The notes below the pieces were generated by a model that was not told where the DNA came from, searched no databases, and worked only from the letters and a program-made list of their open reading frames with translations. Source: DATIYF01 sp035517775 (GTDB lineage Bacteria; Acidobacteriota; Terriglobia; Terriglobales; Acidobacteriaceae). Taken from it: DNA of 64,000 nt. Within the stretch, counting starts at the first letter, position 1. Every line of letters starts with the position of its first letter. Below are positions 18,201 through 26,512 of the stretch, piece by piece. Both the position numbers and the translations under genes were made by a program. The stretch covers positions 1 through 64,000 of the forward strand of contig DATIYF010000083.1 of assembly GCA_035517775.1 (NCBI GenBank). The letters run 5' to 3'.

Positions 18201-19838
18201 CTAGCCCGCCTGCGCGGTCATGAAACCTGTGCCCTGCGAAGAAGCTGCAACCGTTTCGGGAACTTGACCCAATACCTGCTCCAAAGCTTCCGCCAGGGCA
18301 ACGGGGAACTGGCCGGTGAGCAGGTTGATATCGAGTTGCAGGTCGCGCGCGGAATACTGCCGGTACACGGTGAGTGAACCGTAACAGCGATTTGCGCTGG
18401 TCATCAGAGTGAGGCTGAGGCTCCATGCATTGCCGCCCTCGCGGTTAAGGTGGGCAGCGGGCTTTTTCCAGCGCAAACGGGGCTCGCTGCCGGTGGAAAC
18501 CAGCTGCACGCTGCCAATCGCCGGAGGCTCGCTGGGCAGCACCTGACAGCACAATTCGAAACTATCAAAATCATTGCCTCCGAAGGCCGCGGCCAGAACC
18601 CGGCATATCTGCTCGTAGCTGCTGGAGGCGCGCAGCTCCTCCGTGGCCCGGCGAATGGCAAGGTTGTTGACAAAGATCTGCCGCTGCTCGATGGTGCGCT
18701 GCGCCACGCGGCGCAGCTCGCCGAACTCCAGGTAGCCGAGGTGCTGCACGCCCAGCCAGACCCCGGTCCCCAGCACGAGTAAGACCAGGCCCAGGGTGCT
18801 GCCGGTTGGCCACAGCAGGAACAGGCTCAACATGGCAAACACACCGGAGACGGCATACAGAACTATCACGACCTGGCGGTGGGAAAAACCGCGGTCGAGC
18901 AACTTGTGATGAATGTGCTCGCGATCGGCCGTGAAGACCGGGCGTCCGGCGATGAAGCGGCGCAGCACCGAGAGGGTAGTTTCCAGAATGGGCAAGCCAA
19001 AAGAAACCACCGGAATGGCGACGGCCACGATGGTGGGCGACTTCTGCGTGCCGCGCAGAGCGAGTGCGCTCAGCAGGAAGCCGATGAAGAGGCTGCCGCA
19101 ATCGCCCAGGAAGATGGTGGCCGGATTGAAGTTGAAGCGCAGAAAACCCAGAATCGCCCCCGCCAGGGCCAGCGTCATGACGGCAACAATGCTGGTGTTT
19201 CCGAGCAGGGCGACGACGAACACCACCAAAGTGGAAAACAACGCCGAGCCGGCGGCCAGGCCGTCGAGGCCATCAATCAGATTGAAGGCGTTGGTGATGG
19301 CGAGAACCCAGAGAATGGTTAGCGGAAGGCTGATAAACCAGGAAAACTCGTGGTGCCCAAACAGGACCGGCAAGTCGAAGACGCGCAGACCGAAGGCAAA
19401 CAGGATGGCGCCTGCCACCGCCTGCACGGTGAACTTGACATAAGGCCGCACCGGCCGCAGGTCGTCATAAACGCCAAGAAGAAAAATCAGCAACCCGGGC
19501 AGCAGAATGCTCAATACGCCACGGCCGGTGAGCCCAAAACCCAGGCTGGGATGCCACAGGCTGAGCAGCCAGGCAGCACTAATGGTGATGAGAAAAGCCA
19601 GAAAGATCGCCACCCCGCCCAGGCGCGGCAAGGGGCGAAGGTGAAGGTGGCGGTCTTTGGCCGGACTGGCGACCCAGCCATGGGCCGTGGCCAGATCGCG
19701 TACATACTTGGTAAATACGAAGGAGAGCAACAACGAGGCGGCGAAAATCGCCACGTAAAACAGCGTCACCCAGCCCTCCACTCGGCCAAAGGCAAAGAGC
19801 ACAGCCTGGAGATCAAAACCGTTTTGAAAACGTGCCAT
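18201..19838 (-). CDS. Undecaprenyl-phosphate GlcNAc-1-phosphate transferase-like (WecA/TagO) with C-terminal extension
   Basis: 545 residues. The first 370 form a polytopic glycosyltransferase-4 (MraY/WecA) domain with about eleven helices. Diagnostic motifs: NAFNLIDGLDGLAAG, FLGDCGSLFIGF (Asp catalytic/Mg) and HIHHKLLDRG. It starts lipid-linked glycan synthesis by moving a HexNAc-1-phosphate to undecaprenyl phosphate at the inner membrane. The remaining 165 or so residues are soluble and absent from typical WecA/TagO (350-380 aa); they lack a motif I recognise but have mixed alpha/beta character. The only initiating transferase seen in the window. Confidence 0.9.
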   Translation of the reverse strand: MARFQNGFDLQAVLFAFGRVEGWVTLFYVAIFAASLLLSFVFTKYVRDLATAHGWVASPAKDRHLHLRPLPRLGGVAIFLAFLITISAAWLLSLWHPSLGFGLTGRGVLSILLPGLLIFLLGVYDDLRPVRPYVKFTVQAVAGAILFAFGLRVFDLPVLFGHHEFSWFISLPLTILWVLAITNAFNLIDGLDGLAAGSALFSTLVVFVVALLGNTSIVAVMTLALAGAILGFLRFNFNPATIFLGDCGSLFIGFLLSALALRGTQKSPTIVAVAIPVVSFGLPILETTLSVLRRFIAGRPVFTADREHIHHKLLDRGFSHRQVVIVLYAVSGVFAMLSLFLLWPTGSTLGLVLLVLGTGVWLGVQHLGYLEFGELRRVAQRTIEQRQIFVNNLAIRRATEELRASSSYEQICRVLAAAFGGNDFDSFELCCQVLPSEPPAIGSVQLVSTGSEPRLRWKKPAAHLNREGGNAWSLSLTLMTSANRCYGSLTVYRQYSARDLQLDINLLTGQFPVALAEALEQVLGQVPETVAASSQGTGFMTAQAG

Positions 19839-19903
19839 CCACTATACCAGTACGGGAAATGGGCAGGCAATTTCTATCTGCGCGGGCCTCAGTAAGGGAG
19901 CGA

Positions 19904-19948
19904 ATGGAGAGTAAACTCACAGGGGTGCGAGCTTGCTCCCTGTGCTAA
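19904..19948 (+). CDS. Possible 14-residue leader peptide before the wza-like gene
   Basis: An AAGGGAG (19894-19900) is followed after 3 nt by ATG and a 14-codon frame (MESKLTGVRACSLC) that ends within the promoter-like TAAACT. Two Cys codons and complete overlap with an inverted repeat make an attenuator or leader peptide conceivable, but chance is as likely. Very low confidence. Confidence 0.15.
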   Translation: MESKLTGVRACSLC

Positions 19949-19951
19949 ACT
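19918..19951 (+). promoter_or_regulatory. Inverted repeat and -10-like box at the wza-like promoter
   Basis: CACAGGG (19918-19924) and CCCTGTG (19938-19944) form a perfect 7-bp inverted repeat spaced by 13 bp. TAAACT (19946-19951), a possible -10 box, follows 1 bp later and 13 bp before the ATG. The dyad sits where a repressor would occlude the promoter. A second TAAACT occurs at 19912-19917 on the other side. Confidence 0.4.
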
Positions 19952-19964
19952 TTGTTCTCACACC

Positions 19965-20978
19965 ATGAGCTGGGCTTCCAGTTTCTCTTCCAAGCGAGCC
20001 GCCGCTGGCTTTTTAGCATTGCTGTTGGGGTGTGCGCTTTCCAGCACCCTTTCCGGCCAGGAGACGCCGGCTAACTCGAATGTGCAAACCCAGGCGCGGG
20101 CCGCAGGAGATGATGCGCAGACCCAGCCTAGCCCGGCGGGCAACCCGCCTAAATCCACCCCAAGTTCCGCTCTGCACCTTGGACCCGGCGACCTGGTGGA
20201 TGTGAACGTTTACAACGTGCCCGAACTGAGCACCAAGACCCGGATCAGCAGCAGTGGCGATCTTTATCTGCCCCTGATTGATTACGTGCATGTGGGCGGA
20301 TTGACGATCGATGAAGCGCAGTCGGTGATCGAAAAGCGTTACGCGGATGGCGGTTTCGTAAAAGATCCGCATGTGACCGTATTTGTTGATGAGTATGCTT
20401 CTCAGGGCGCAACCATTCTGGGAGAGGTCGCCAGGCCGGGCGTGTACCCGGTTTTAGGGCAGCAACGCCTTTTCGATCTGCTCTCGTTGGCTGGGGGCCT
20501 GAGCGATAAGGCCGGTAATCAAGTGGTGATCACGCATCGCAATCAGCCCGATCATCCTGAGACCTTGGCTCTTTCCCGCAATGTGTCTGAGGTTCCCAAA
20601 AGCAATGTGCGCATCATTCCCGGGGATACGGTGGTAGTACGTCAGGCGGACATCGTTTACGTGGTGGGAGACGTGCAACGGCCCACAGGAATCCTGATGG
20701 AGCGAGGCAATATCACCGTGATGCAGGCCATTGCGCTGGCGGGGGGAACTACCAAGACTTCCAAGCTGGGCGGCGCCAGAATCATCCACCGCGGTCCCAG
20801 TGGTATGACCGAAGAGAGAGTTCAGTTGCAGAAGATCCTGGAGGCCAAGCTGCCGGACGTGCCGATGAGTCCCGATGATATTCTGTTCGTCCCCAGTAGC
20901 GCCTTTAAGGGCGCGATCCACGGCGATGTCACGACGGCCTTGCAGGTTGCGTCTTTGAGCCTGGTCATTGCGCGCTAA
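19965..20978 (+). CDS. Wza-like polysaccharide export lipoprotein
   Basis: 337 residues. The N terminus has a signal sequence with a lipobox (ALLLGC, Cys at about residue 23), as in Wza. Residues about 65-150 are a polysaccharide-export (PES) domain, LGPGDLVDVNVYNVPEL through VTVFVDEY. Two SLBB-type repeats follow: ATILGEVARPGVYPV... and VYVVGDVQRPTGIL.... It should form the outer-membrane export channel for capsule or exopolysaccharide with the BY-kinase at 59726. It is alone on the plus strand, flanked by a divergent wecA-like gene and a convergent GT4 gene. No Shine-Dalgarno sequence precedes the ATG. Confidence 0.92.
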   Translation: MSWASSFSSKRAAAGFLALLLGCALSSTLSGQETPANSNVQTQARAAGDDAQTQPSPAGNPPKSTPSSALHLGPGDLVDVNVYNVPELSTKTRISSSGDLYLPLIDYVHVGGLTIDEAQSVIEKRYADGGFVKDPHVTVFVDEYASQGATILGEVARPGVYPVLGQQRLFDLLSLAGGLSDKAGNQVVITHRNQPDHPETLALSRNVSEVPKSNVRIIPGDTVVVRQADIVYVVGDVQRPTGILMERGNITVMQAIALAGGTTKTSKLGGARIIHRGPSGMTEERVQLQKILEAKLPDVPMSPDDILFVPSSAFKGAIHGDVTTALQVASLSLVIAR

Positions 20979-20996
20979 AAGCGCCGCGGCTAAACC

Positions 20997-22265
20997 TCAG
21001 TCAAGAGCGTGATCTGCGCCAGCGCCCTTGGCCAGAACTTGCTGCAGCACCTGCAAATAGGTTCGAGAGGTTGGTTCGCGAGAGAAGTGTTCCCGGATGT
21101 AGCGCCGTCCATTGGCGCCGAGCGATTGACGCTCTTGCGCATCCGCCGCCAGCCGAAGAATCGCCTGGCACAGCCCCGCAGCGTCTTCTGGCTCCACAAA
21201 GATTCCGGCCGAGGCCTGCTCCAGAATTTCACGCGCCTGCCCGTCCACCGCCAGAATCACCGGCCGCGCGCAAGCCATGCACTCCAGCATCTTGGTGGGA
21301 ATGACGGTCTTGAACAGTTCGGTTTTCTTCAGCACCACCAGGCAAGCGTCTGAGGCGCAGAGATAGGAAGGAATGCTCTCCCGGGGTTGCTGATCGAAAA
21401 AGCGCAAGTTGGCCAGACCCCGTGCGCGTGCGCCGGCCATGACATTCTGTTTCTCGGCCCCCTCGCCCACCAGAATGAAAAGAACCTCAGGCCTGGAGTC
21501 GCGGAGCCTGGATGCAGCCTCCACGATGGTGTCCAATCCGTGGGCCATGCCCATCGTCCCGATGTAAGAGACGATGAAGTTGGGCTTGCCCTCGAGTTCC
21601 TGTAAGCCAGAAGGCCAGGGCAGGCCCGGGCGGAAGAGGTCTGTCTCGACCCCGTTGGGGACAATCGAAACTTTCCCGGCGGGCACCTGCCAGCGCTCCG
21701 TCAGGTGCTCCTTAAATGCGGGCGTGACCACAACAATTTGTTGACAGTGGCGGTAGAGGAATCCGGCAACCCTGGCCAGGCCGCGGTGCAGCCAAGAGCC
21801 CTCGCGGCCCAGGCCCACCGCGCTAAGCGATTCCGGCCACAAGTCGCGCACCTCGAAGACCAGGGGTGCGCCCTTACAGAGAGCAATCCACCATCCCGAG
21901 AGCCCGACCAGAAGTTGAGGCGAGGTTGCGATGACGATATCCGGGCGAGGCGTAAAGAGCCCGGCGATGGCCGAGGACAAACAGAACGAGGCGTAGTTCA
22001 GCATGCGCCGGAATGCTCCCCGGTTGGGAAACGGCAACAGCCAGGTGCGAAGAACATTGACTCCCTGATAGTTCTCACGCATAACCAGCCGCCGCATTTT
22101 CCGCCGGTATTCGGGGGGGACGATGCCGGTAGGATGATTGGGGAATCCGGTTAATACGGTAACCTGGTGGCCCTGGCTCACCCAGTGGCGTGAAAGCTCG
22201 GCCACGCGCGCAGCCGGTGCGCCCATTTCCGGCGGAAAGTATTGTGAGACGTAGAGAATTTTCAC
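20997..22265 (-). CDS. WbuB-like family 4 glycosyltransferase
   Basis: 422 residues, GT-B fold. N-terminal MKILYVSQYFPPEMGAPAARV and FEVRDLWPES are characteristic of WbuB/WcaI-type enzymes; the C-terminal half holds the nucleotide-sugar site (SYIGTMGMAHGLDT, FVEPEDA). WbuB itself transfers an L-fucosamine-type residue in O-antigen synthesis; the donor here is unknown. It is the last gene of the operon that begins at 31603, 62 bp after the heparinase-like gene. Its 3' end nearly meets the wza-like gene (18 bp apart). Confidence 0.9.
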   Translation of the reverse strand: MKILYVSQYFPPEMGAPAARVAELSRHWVSQGHQVTVLTGFPNHPTGIVPPEYRRKMRRLVMRENYQGVNVLRTWLLPFPNRGAFRRMLNYASFCLSSAIAGLFTPRPDIVIATSPQLLVGLSGWWIALCKGAPLVFEVRDLWPESLSAVGLGREGSWLHRGLARVAGFLYRHCQQIVVVTPAFKEHLTERWQVPAGKVSIVPNGVETDLFRPGLPWPSGLQELEGKPNFIVSYIGTMGMAHGLDTIVEAASRLRDSRPEVLFILVGEGAEKQNVMAGARARGLANLRFFDQQPRESIPSYLCASDACLVVLKKTELFKTVIPTKMLECMACARPVILAVDGQAREILEQASAGIFVEPEDAAGLCQAILRLAADAQERQSLGANGRRYIREHFSREPTSRTYLQVLQQVLAKGAGADHALD

Positions 22266-22327
22266 GGGCTGCAGAAGCCTGCTGCGAATTTACCTTTGTA
22301 GCACAGGGGCAGGGGAAGAGTTCCTTC

Positions 22328-24448
22328 TCAACCCAGATGGCTCAGCCCCGGTCTTGCCGGGTCCAGTTCGATGCCTTGAACCACGGACTCGCCTTGCCGA
22401 AGCGTAATTTGCCGCTCGGCCGGTTCCAGGCAAAGGTCTTCGCCTAGAACAACGACAGTCACCAGCCGCACCGGCAGCTGCGCCCGCACGCGGTACACCA
22501 GTGAAATCGCCGGGCGGAGTTCGCCGTAGGTGGGCGATTCCCAGCCGAGCAGGCGTGTATCTGGTTCACTCGAATATGAGGTCGAGGCCTTCCCGGCCCT
22601 GATGATCGCCATTTCTGCCGGAGCGCTGGCGAAGAAGTGCCAGCGGGCTGCACCCCGCGGCGTGGTCAGAGCAATTTCGACCGGTAATTCACGGGCCAGG
22701 GCGTAGGGAAGGTCTGGAATCAGCCAGTGCAGATGCAAGTCGTGCTTGCTCGAACCCACAAGGTCATCTACCACAACCCATCCTGACTCTGCCAGGCGCT
22801 GGACAGAACGCCGATGCGTGATTCCGAGTTTTCTGTAGCCGTTATGTTCTCCCTCGAAGCGGTCTGCGCTCGCGCGCCCTGAGGCCTGGGCCCAATCCAG
22901 CCAGAGGAAGCGCCCCGCGCGCCGCATCTGGTCGAGGCCATCCACGGTTACCGTATTGTGAACCCCTGTGCGGGCCAGGCCATTGTCCCAGGGCGGTTCC
23001 CCGTTGTAGAGGTATGTGCCGGCATCCAGAGCGAGGTTCAGACCTTTCCACCACAGATCAACATGCAGTTGGTCGGCCTGGAAAGGGCGACGGGAATAAC
23101 GGCCCGCGCGCACCAGCGCCCAGGATTTCTCATCGCCGAGGCGATGAAAGCCGGTGCTTTCCGCCACCGCCGGCGCGGGCCGGAGGTGCGCGCTCTGGCC
23201 AGAACCACACATCCACAGGGCGGCTTCATCCCAAGGCCCCGGCGGCAGCGCACCGCGGTGCTCGAGCACCGCGGACCCCATCTGCAGCAGCGGACGGAAG
23301 TCGCCGTAATCACCAACACTGAGCGGCAAAATGTGACTGCCATCGTTGGAGCCATAGTTCGGAATCTGGCCGCTGATGGGATCCACTAAGCTGCGCACGA
23401 AATCACACGCGGCGAGGGTACGTTCCCGGATCACGGGCGGAAGCTGAATCTGGTGGAGCTCGGCCAGCCGGACCGTCCACAACAACAGGTGCAGAACCAT
23501 GCGCTGGTAATGGAAGGAGTACTGCAGCTGAACTCCCTGCGGCGTGATCTGGTCGAGCACGGCTTCCTGCAGCAGCCGCGTGCCGAGATCCCGCCAGGCG
23601 GGCGCTTGGGTTAGCTCGGGATAAAGCGTGCCCGCGGTCCACAGCCCCACCGCTTCGCTAAACAGATGATTGCTCCGCTGCGAGCGGGCATAGCCGATGG
23701 TCTGTTCGGCGCGCCAGGCGTGCGCGGCCACTATGGACGTCAGCAGAGCGGCGCGCTCTGGCGTAGTGGCCGGGGAATGAAGGAATGCATGGAACGCAAA
23801 CGACCAGGCGAGAATGCGCAGTGACGATTCCTGGCCGCAGATCCACAGTGGCCCCAGCATCGGCGGGCTCTTCTGCGCCCAGTCTTGCAGTGCGGTCCAG
23901 AAGGCCTGCGCGTAGCGCTCGTCTCCGCTAAGCGCATAAGCCCGCGCCAGAGGATAGACAAAAAGAAATCGGGAGGGCTCGAGAATGAACTTGAGGTCGC
24001 CGTAGTCAGGAGAGGCAAAGCGCATAGTCGTCCACGGCCGTGTGGGCGCCACCCGCTGGCCGGTGGCAGGATTCTCGAACCAGTTCGGCGGAAATCCGCA
24101 GGTGAAGGATAGGCGTCCGAAGAAGGGCAGGTTTCCCCGGAGAATGGCCTCAGCTTCGGCAAGAACCGCTTTCTCGCCCTCCTGACCGAGAACCGTTCTT
24201 AGCGGCTCAGCCAGTTCTCGCGGGTCAGCGAAGAAAAACTGCTGGCTTTGGCGGCGGGAGCGAAGAAGCTCCTCGGCCGAGGCGCCCGGCGCGATACCTG
24301 CCAGGCTCCAGTGGTCCCAGCCTTCTTGCGAGCGCATGCGCCGCGCCAGCGCTCCGCTGCCGCGCTGCAGTTCATAGCTCAGGCGCAGCAAGCCATGGCC
24401 GGAGCCGAAGGCGCGGGCGGTCTGCACGAAGGCGCTCAGCTTACCCAT
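22328..24448 (-). CDS. Heparinase II/III-like protein
   Basis: 706 residues, two-domain layout of the family. An N-terminal alpha/alpha toroid (about 60-370) carries NHLFSEAVGL and SFHYQRMVLHLLLW, and a C-terminal beta-sandwich (about 400-690) carries DAGTYLYNGEPPWDN and GVHNTVTVDGLDQMRR. Family members are uronate polysaccharide lyases. Inside biosynthetic loci they are thought to trim or edit the nascent polymer; this is inferred here. No signal peptide is seen, so the location is uncertain. It overlaps the formyltransferase gene by 8 bp, indicating coupling. Confidence 0.88.
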   Translation of the reverse strand: MGKLSAFVQTARAFGSGHGLLRLSYELQRGSGALARRMRSQEGWDHWSLAGIAPGASAEELLRSRRQSQQFFFADPRELAEPLRTVLGQEGEKAVLAEAEAILRGNLPFFGRLSFTCGFPPNWFENPATGQRVAPTRPWTTMRFASPDYGDLKFILEPSRFLFVYPLARAYALSGDERYAQAFWTALQDWAQKSPPMLGPLWICGQESSLRILAWSFAFHAFLHSPATTPERAALLTSIVAAHAWRAEQTIGYARSQRSNHLFSEAVGLWTAGTLYPELTQAPAWRDLGTRLLQEAVLDQITPQGVQLQYSFHYQRMVLHLLLWTVRLAELHQIQLPPVIRERTLAACDFVRSLVDPISGQIPNYGSNDGSHILPLSVGDYGDFRPLLQMGSAVLEHRGALPPGPWDEAALWMCGSGQSAHLRPAPAVAESTGFHRLGDEKSWALVRAGRYSRRPFQADQLHVDLWWKGLNLALDAGTYLYNGEPPWDNGLARTGVHNTVTVDGLDQMRRAGRFLWLDWAQASGRASADRFEGEHNGYRKLGITHRRSVQRLAESGWVVVDDLVGSSKHDLHLHWLIPDLPYALARELPVEIALTTPRGAARWHFFASAPAEMAIIRAGKASTSYSSEPDTRLLGWESPTYGELRPAISLVYRVRAQLPVRLVTVVVLGEDLCLEPAERQITLRQGESVVQGIELDPARPGLSHLG

Positions 24449-25268
24449 GGGTCTGACCCGCGGCCGGGGATGGCTTTCTTTGCCTCAAGCGGCGCTCGGC
24501 CAGCGCCTTCAGGCGGTCATGCATCACAAAAAATTGATGGTCTTTCTCGCGGTCCGCCTGAACGGCCGGCGAAAGCCTGCCAGCTTCCAGAGCGGAGATG
24601 GCCTCCCCCATCAGCTCGATGCCGCGGGCGATCATGCGATTGCGCAGGTCAGTCAGGGAGCCGCATTCTGTGGCTTCGGCGAACTCGCGCCGCAGCAGTA
24701 TGGGGCCGGTGTCCACTCCGGCATCCATCCTGTGGATCGTGATTCCCAAAGGAACTCCGCGCAGCAGAGACCACTCCGGGCTGCTCATGCCGCGAATCTC
24801 CGGCAGCAAGGCCAGATGCGCGTTGAGAACGCCGAAGCGCGGAATTCCCAGCAGCGGCTCGCGCAAAATGTTACCGCCGGTGAAAACAGCGGCCTCGGGC
24901 GACCACGATCTTAGCTGCGCCAGAGAGGCCGGCGAATTCTGATCGGCCGTGGTCAAGACCGGAAAATCATGGGCCGCCGCAACTTCGTGCAGATTACGAA
25001 AAAGAGGCCCTCTTGCCTGCAAAGCAGCCTTCAAATACGGATTGCGAACCTGCTGGGCCGTGGTTTCCCTTCCCGGCCAGAGCTTGGCCCAGGCGTAGCG
25101 CGCAGACTCCCGCGCTCCCCATTGGCCGAGTTTGCGGAGCAAAGTGATGCGGTCCCAACTCGGCAGTGTAATGGCCCCGGCCAGTGTGTGCCCCCACTGG
25201 GCCAGCCGCGCCGCCGTTGCGCAACTGGTTTCGCTGTAGGGGCTGGAACACAGAATTACGAGGCGCAT
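24441..25268 (-). CDS. Formyltransferase-family protein, probable sugar N-formyltransferase
   Basis: 275 residues from the ATG at 25268 (MRLVILCSSPYSE); the ORF extends further upstream, but the first beta strand begins at this Met. Formyltransferase core motifs: NAHLALLPEIRG (the Asn and His of the active site) and HRMDAGVDTGPIL (the Asp). No C-terminal tRNA-binding domain like that of Fmt is evident, and the protein is coupled to polysaccharide genes. A 10-formyl-THF-dependent N-formylation of an amino sugar is therefore more likely than Met-tRNA formylation. It overlaps the preceding gene by 13 bp. Confidence 0.78.
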   Translation of the reverse strand: MRLVILCSSPYSETSCATAARLAQWGHTLAGAITLPSWDRITLLRKLGQWGARESARYAWAKLWPGRETTAQQVRNPYLKAALQARGPLFRNLHEVAAAHDFPVLTTADQNSPASLAQLRSWSPEAAVFTGGNILREPLLGIPRFGVLNAHLALLPEIRGMSSPEWSLLRGVPLGITIHRMDAGVDTGPILLRREFAEATECGSLTDLRNRMIARGIELMGEAISALEAGRLSPAVQADREKDHQFFVMHDRLKALAERRLRQRKPSPAAGQTHG

Positions 25269-26512
25269 GCCGCCTCCAGCGAATGCAAGGCTCGCAGTTC
25301 GAGCATGAGGGCATCCGCCAGAAATTTCGCCCCCCAACTGATGTAACGCAGGGGCTGGTAAGCGCCCCAGGCGGGGTAGGAGCCGGCCACTCCGCCCACC
25401 ACTCCGCCTGGGCCGCGAACCGTCAGCCGCTGCTTCAGCATTTCGTTCATCTTCAGCGCGGCATTCAGGTAGCGCTGGTCATAGCAGGCCTCGAACAGCC
25501 GCAACCACACGCACGACATCTGCGCGTTTCCCGTCAGGCAGGCAAACTTCATGCCGCCGCCAAACCCGGGCTGATACGCTCCTGCCAGGCGCTTGCCGAT
25601 TTCAAACTTCCGCAAGAGCACCCAGGAGGAGTGCGCCACGCACTCCAGCGCATCCTTGCGCCGAAGCAGCAAGCCGGTTTCCAGAACCCCCTGCAGGATG
25701 TAAGCAATGAAATGCAGAAAAAACGGATAGCCTTGCAGATTGATGCCATCAATCCAGCCGCCCGGCTTCACCTGGGACAACACCCAGTCGAGATTTCTCT
25801 CCGCCGCGGCGGCATGTTCAGCGCCCCCGCCGGTGGCCGCCAGCTCCGCCAATGACCACGCAACCATGCTGTAGTAAGTGTGCGACACGCCCTGGTAGGC
25901 CCCCGCGCCCGACCACGAGCCGTCGGGCTGCTGAATCTGCGCCAGCCAGTCGCCGGCGGCAACCGCGCGCTCGAGTAGGGTGGCGTCCTTCGTCTCGCGA
26001 AAGGCGCGGACCAGGCCTAGCAGAATCTGGCCGGTATTGAAGATGGAAGGCCCGCCGGCAAGGCCGTGCAAACCGCCGGGAAATGCGCCTGAGGGCATTT
26101 GCAGGGAAAGAAGCCAGCGCGCAGCCTGCTCCGCCGCGCGGCTTGCTGCCTCATCTGCCCTGTGGTGAGCAAAGTCATAGAGCGTTGGAATCAGGTAGCC
26201 GGTCACTTCCGGATACGGCTCCGAATATCCACTGAGCAGGCTGTAGAAGGCCGCAATCCCGCCGTCGCGGCGCCGCGCGCGGAGAATCCATCCCATGACC
26301 GAGCGCAGTGCGTTTTCCGTTGGCTGCGACGTCGCCGCGTACGTATAAAGCGTTCGCGGCTCGATTTTCGTGCCCAGCGCATCCGAACCCAGCTTGAGGG
26401 CAAGCGGAACGATGCGTTGTGGACCGCGCAGCAGGCCGGCAGCCTCCCTGAGAATCTTTGCAGTTCGATCCATGGAAATATCCCGGCTGGAAGAGGGCTC
26501 GATTCGGGTCAT
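25256..26512 (-). CDS. Alpha/alpha-toroid protein of polysaccharide locus (squalene-cyclase-like repeats)
   Basis: 418 residues from the ATG at 26512, which overlaps the upstream stop as ATGA; ATG 26473 is an alternative. Repeated helical hairpins contain WLLSLQMPSGAFPGG, WLAQIQQPDGSWSG and WVLSQVKPGGWIDG. This is the QxxxGxW-type pattern of prenyltransferase/squalene-cyclase-like (alpha/alpha)6 barrels, also used by glycan epimerases and lyases. No catalytic DxDD of a terpene cyclase is seen. I infer a sugar- or polymer-acting enzyme, because it sits between an oxidoreductase, a formyltransferase and a heparinase-like gene. The reaction is unknown. Confidence 0.7.
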   Translation of the reverse strand: MTRIEPSSSRDISMDRTAKILREAAGLLRGPQRIVPLALKLGSDALGTKIEPRTLYTYAATSQPTENALRSVMGWILRARRRDGGIAAFYSLLSGYSEPYPEVTGYLIPTLYDFAHHRADEAASRAAEQAARWLLSLQMPSGAFPGGLHGLAGGPSIFNTGQILLGLVRAFRETKDATLLERAVAAGDWLAQIQQPDGSWSGAGAYQGVSHTYYSMVAWSLAELAATGGGAEHAAAAERNLDWVLSQVKPGGWIDGINLQGYPFFLHFIAYILQGVLETGLLLRRKDALECVAHSSWVLLRKFEIGKRLAGAYQPGFGGGMKFACLTGNAQMSCVWLRLFEACYDQRYLNAALKMNEMLKQRLTVRGPGGVVGGVAGSYPAWGAYQPLRYISWGAKFLADALMLELRALHSLEAACAS

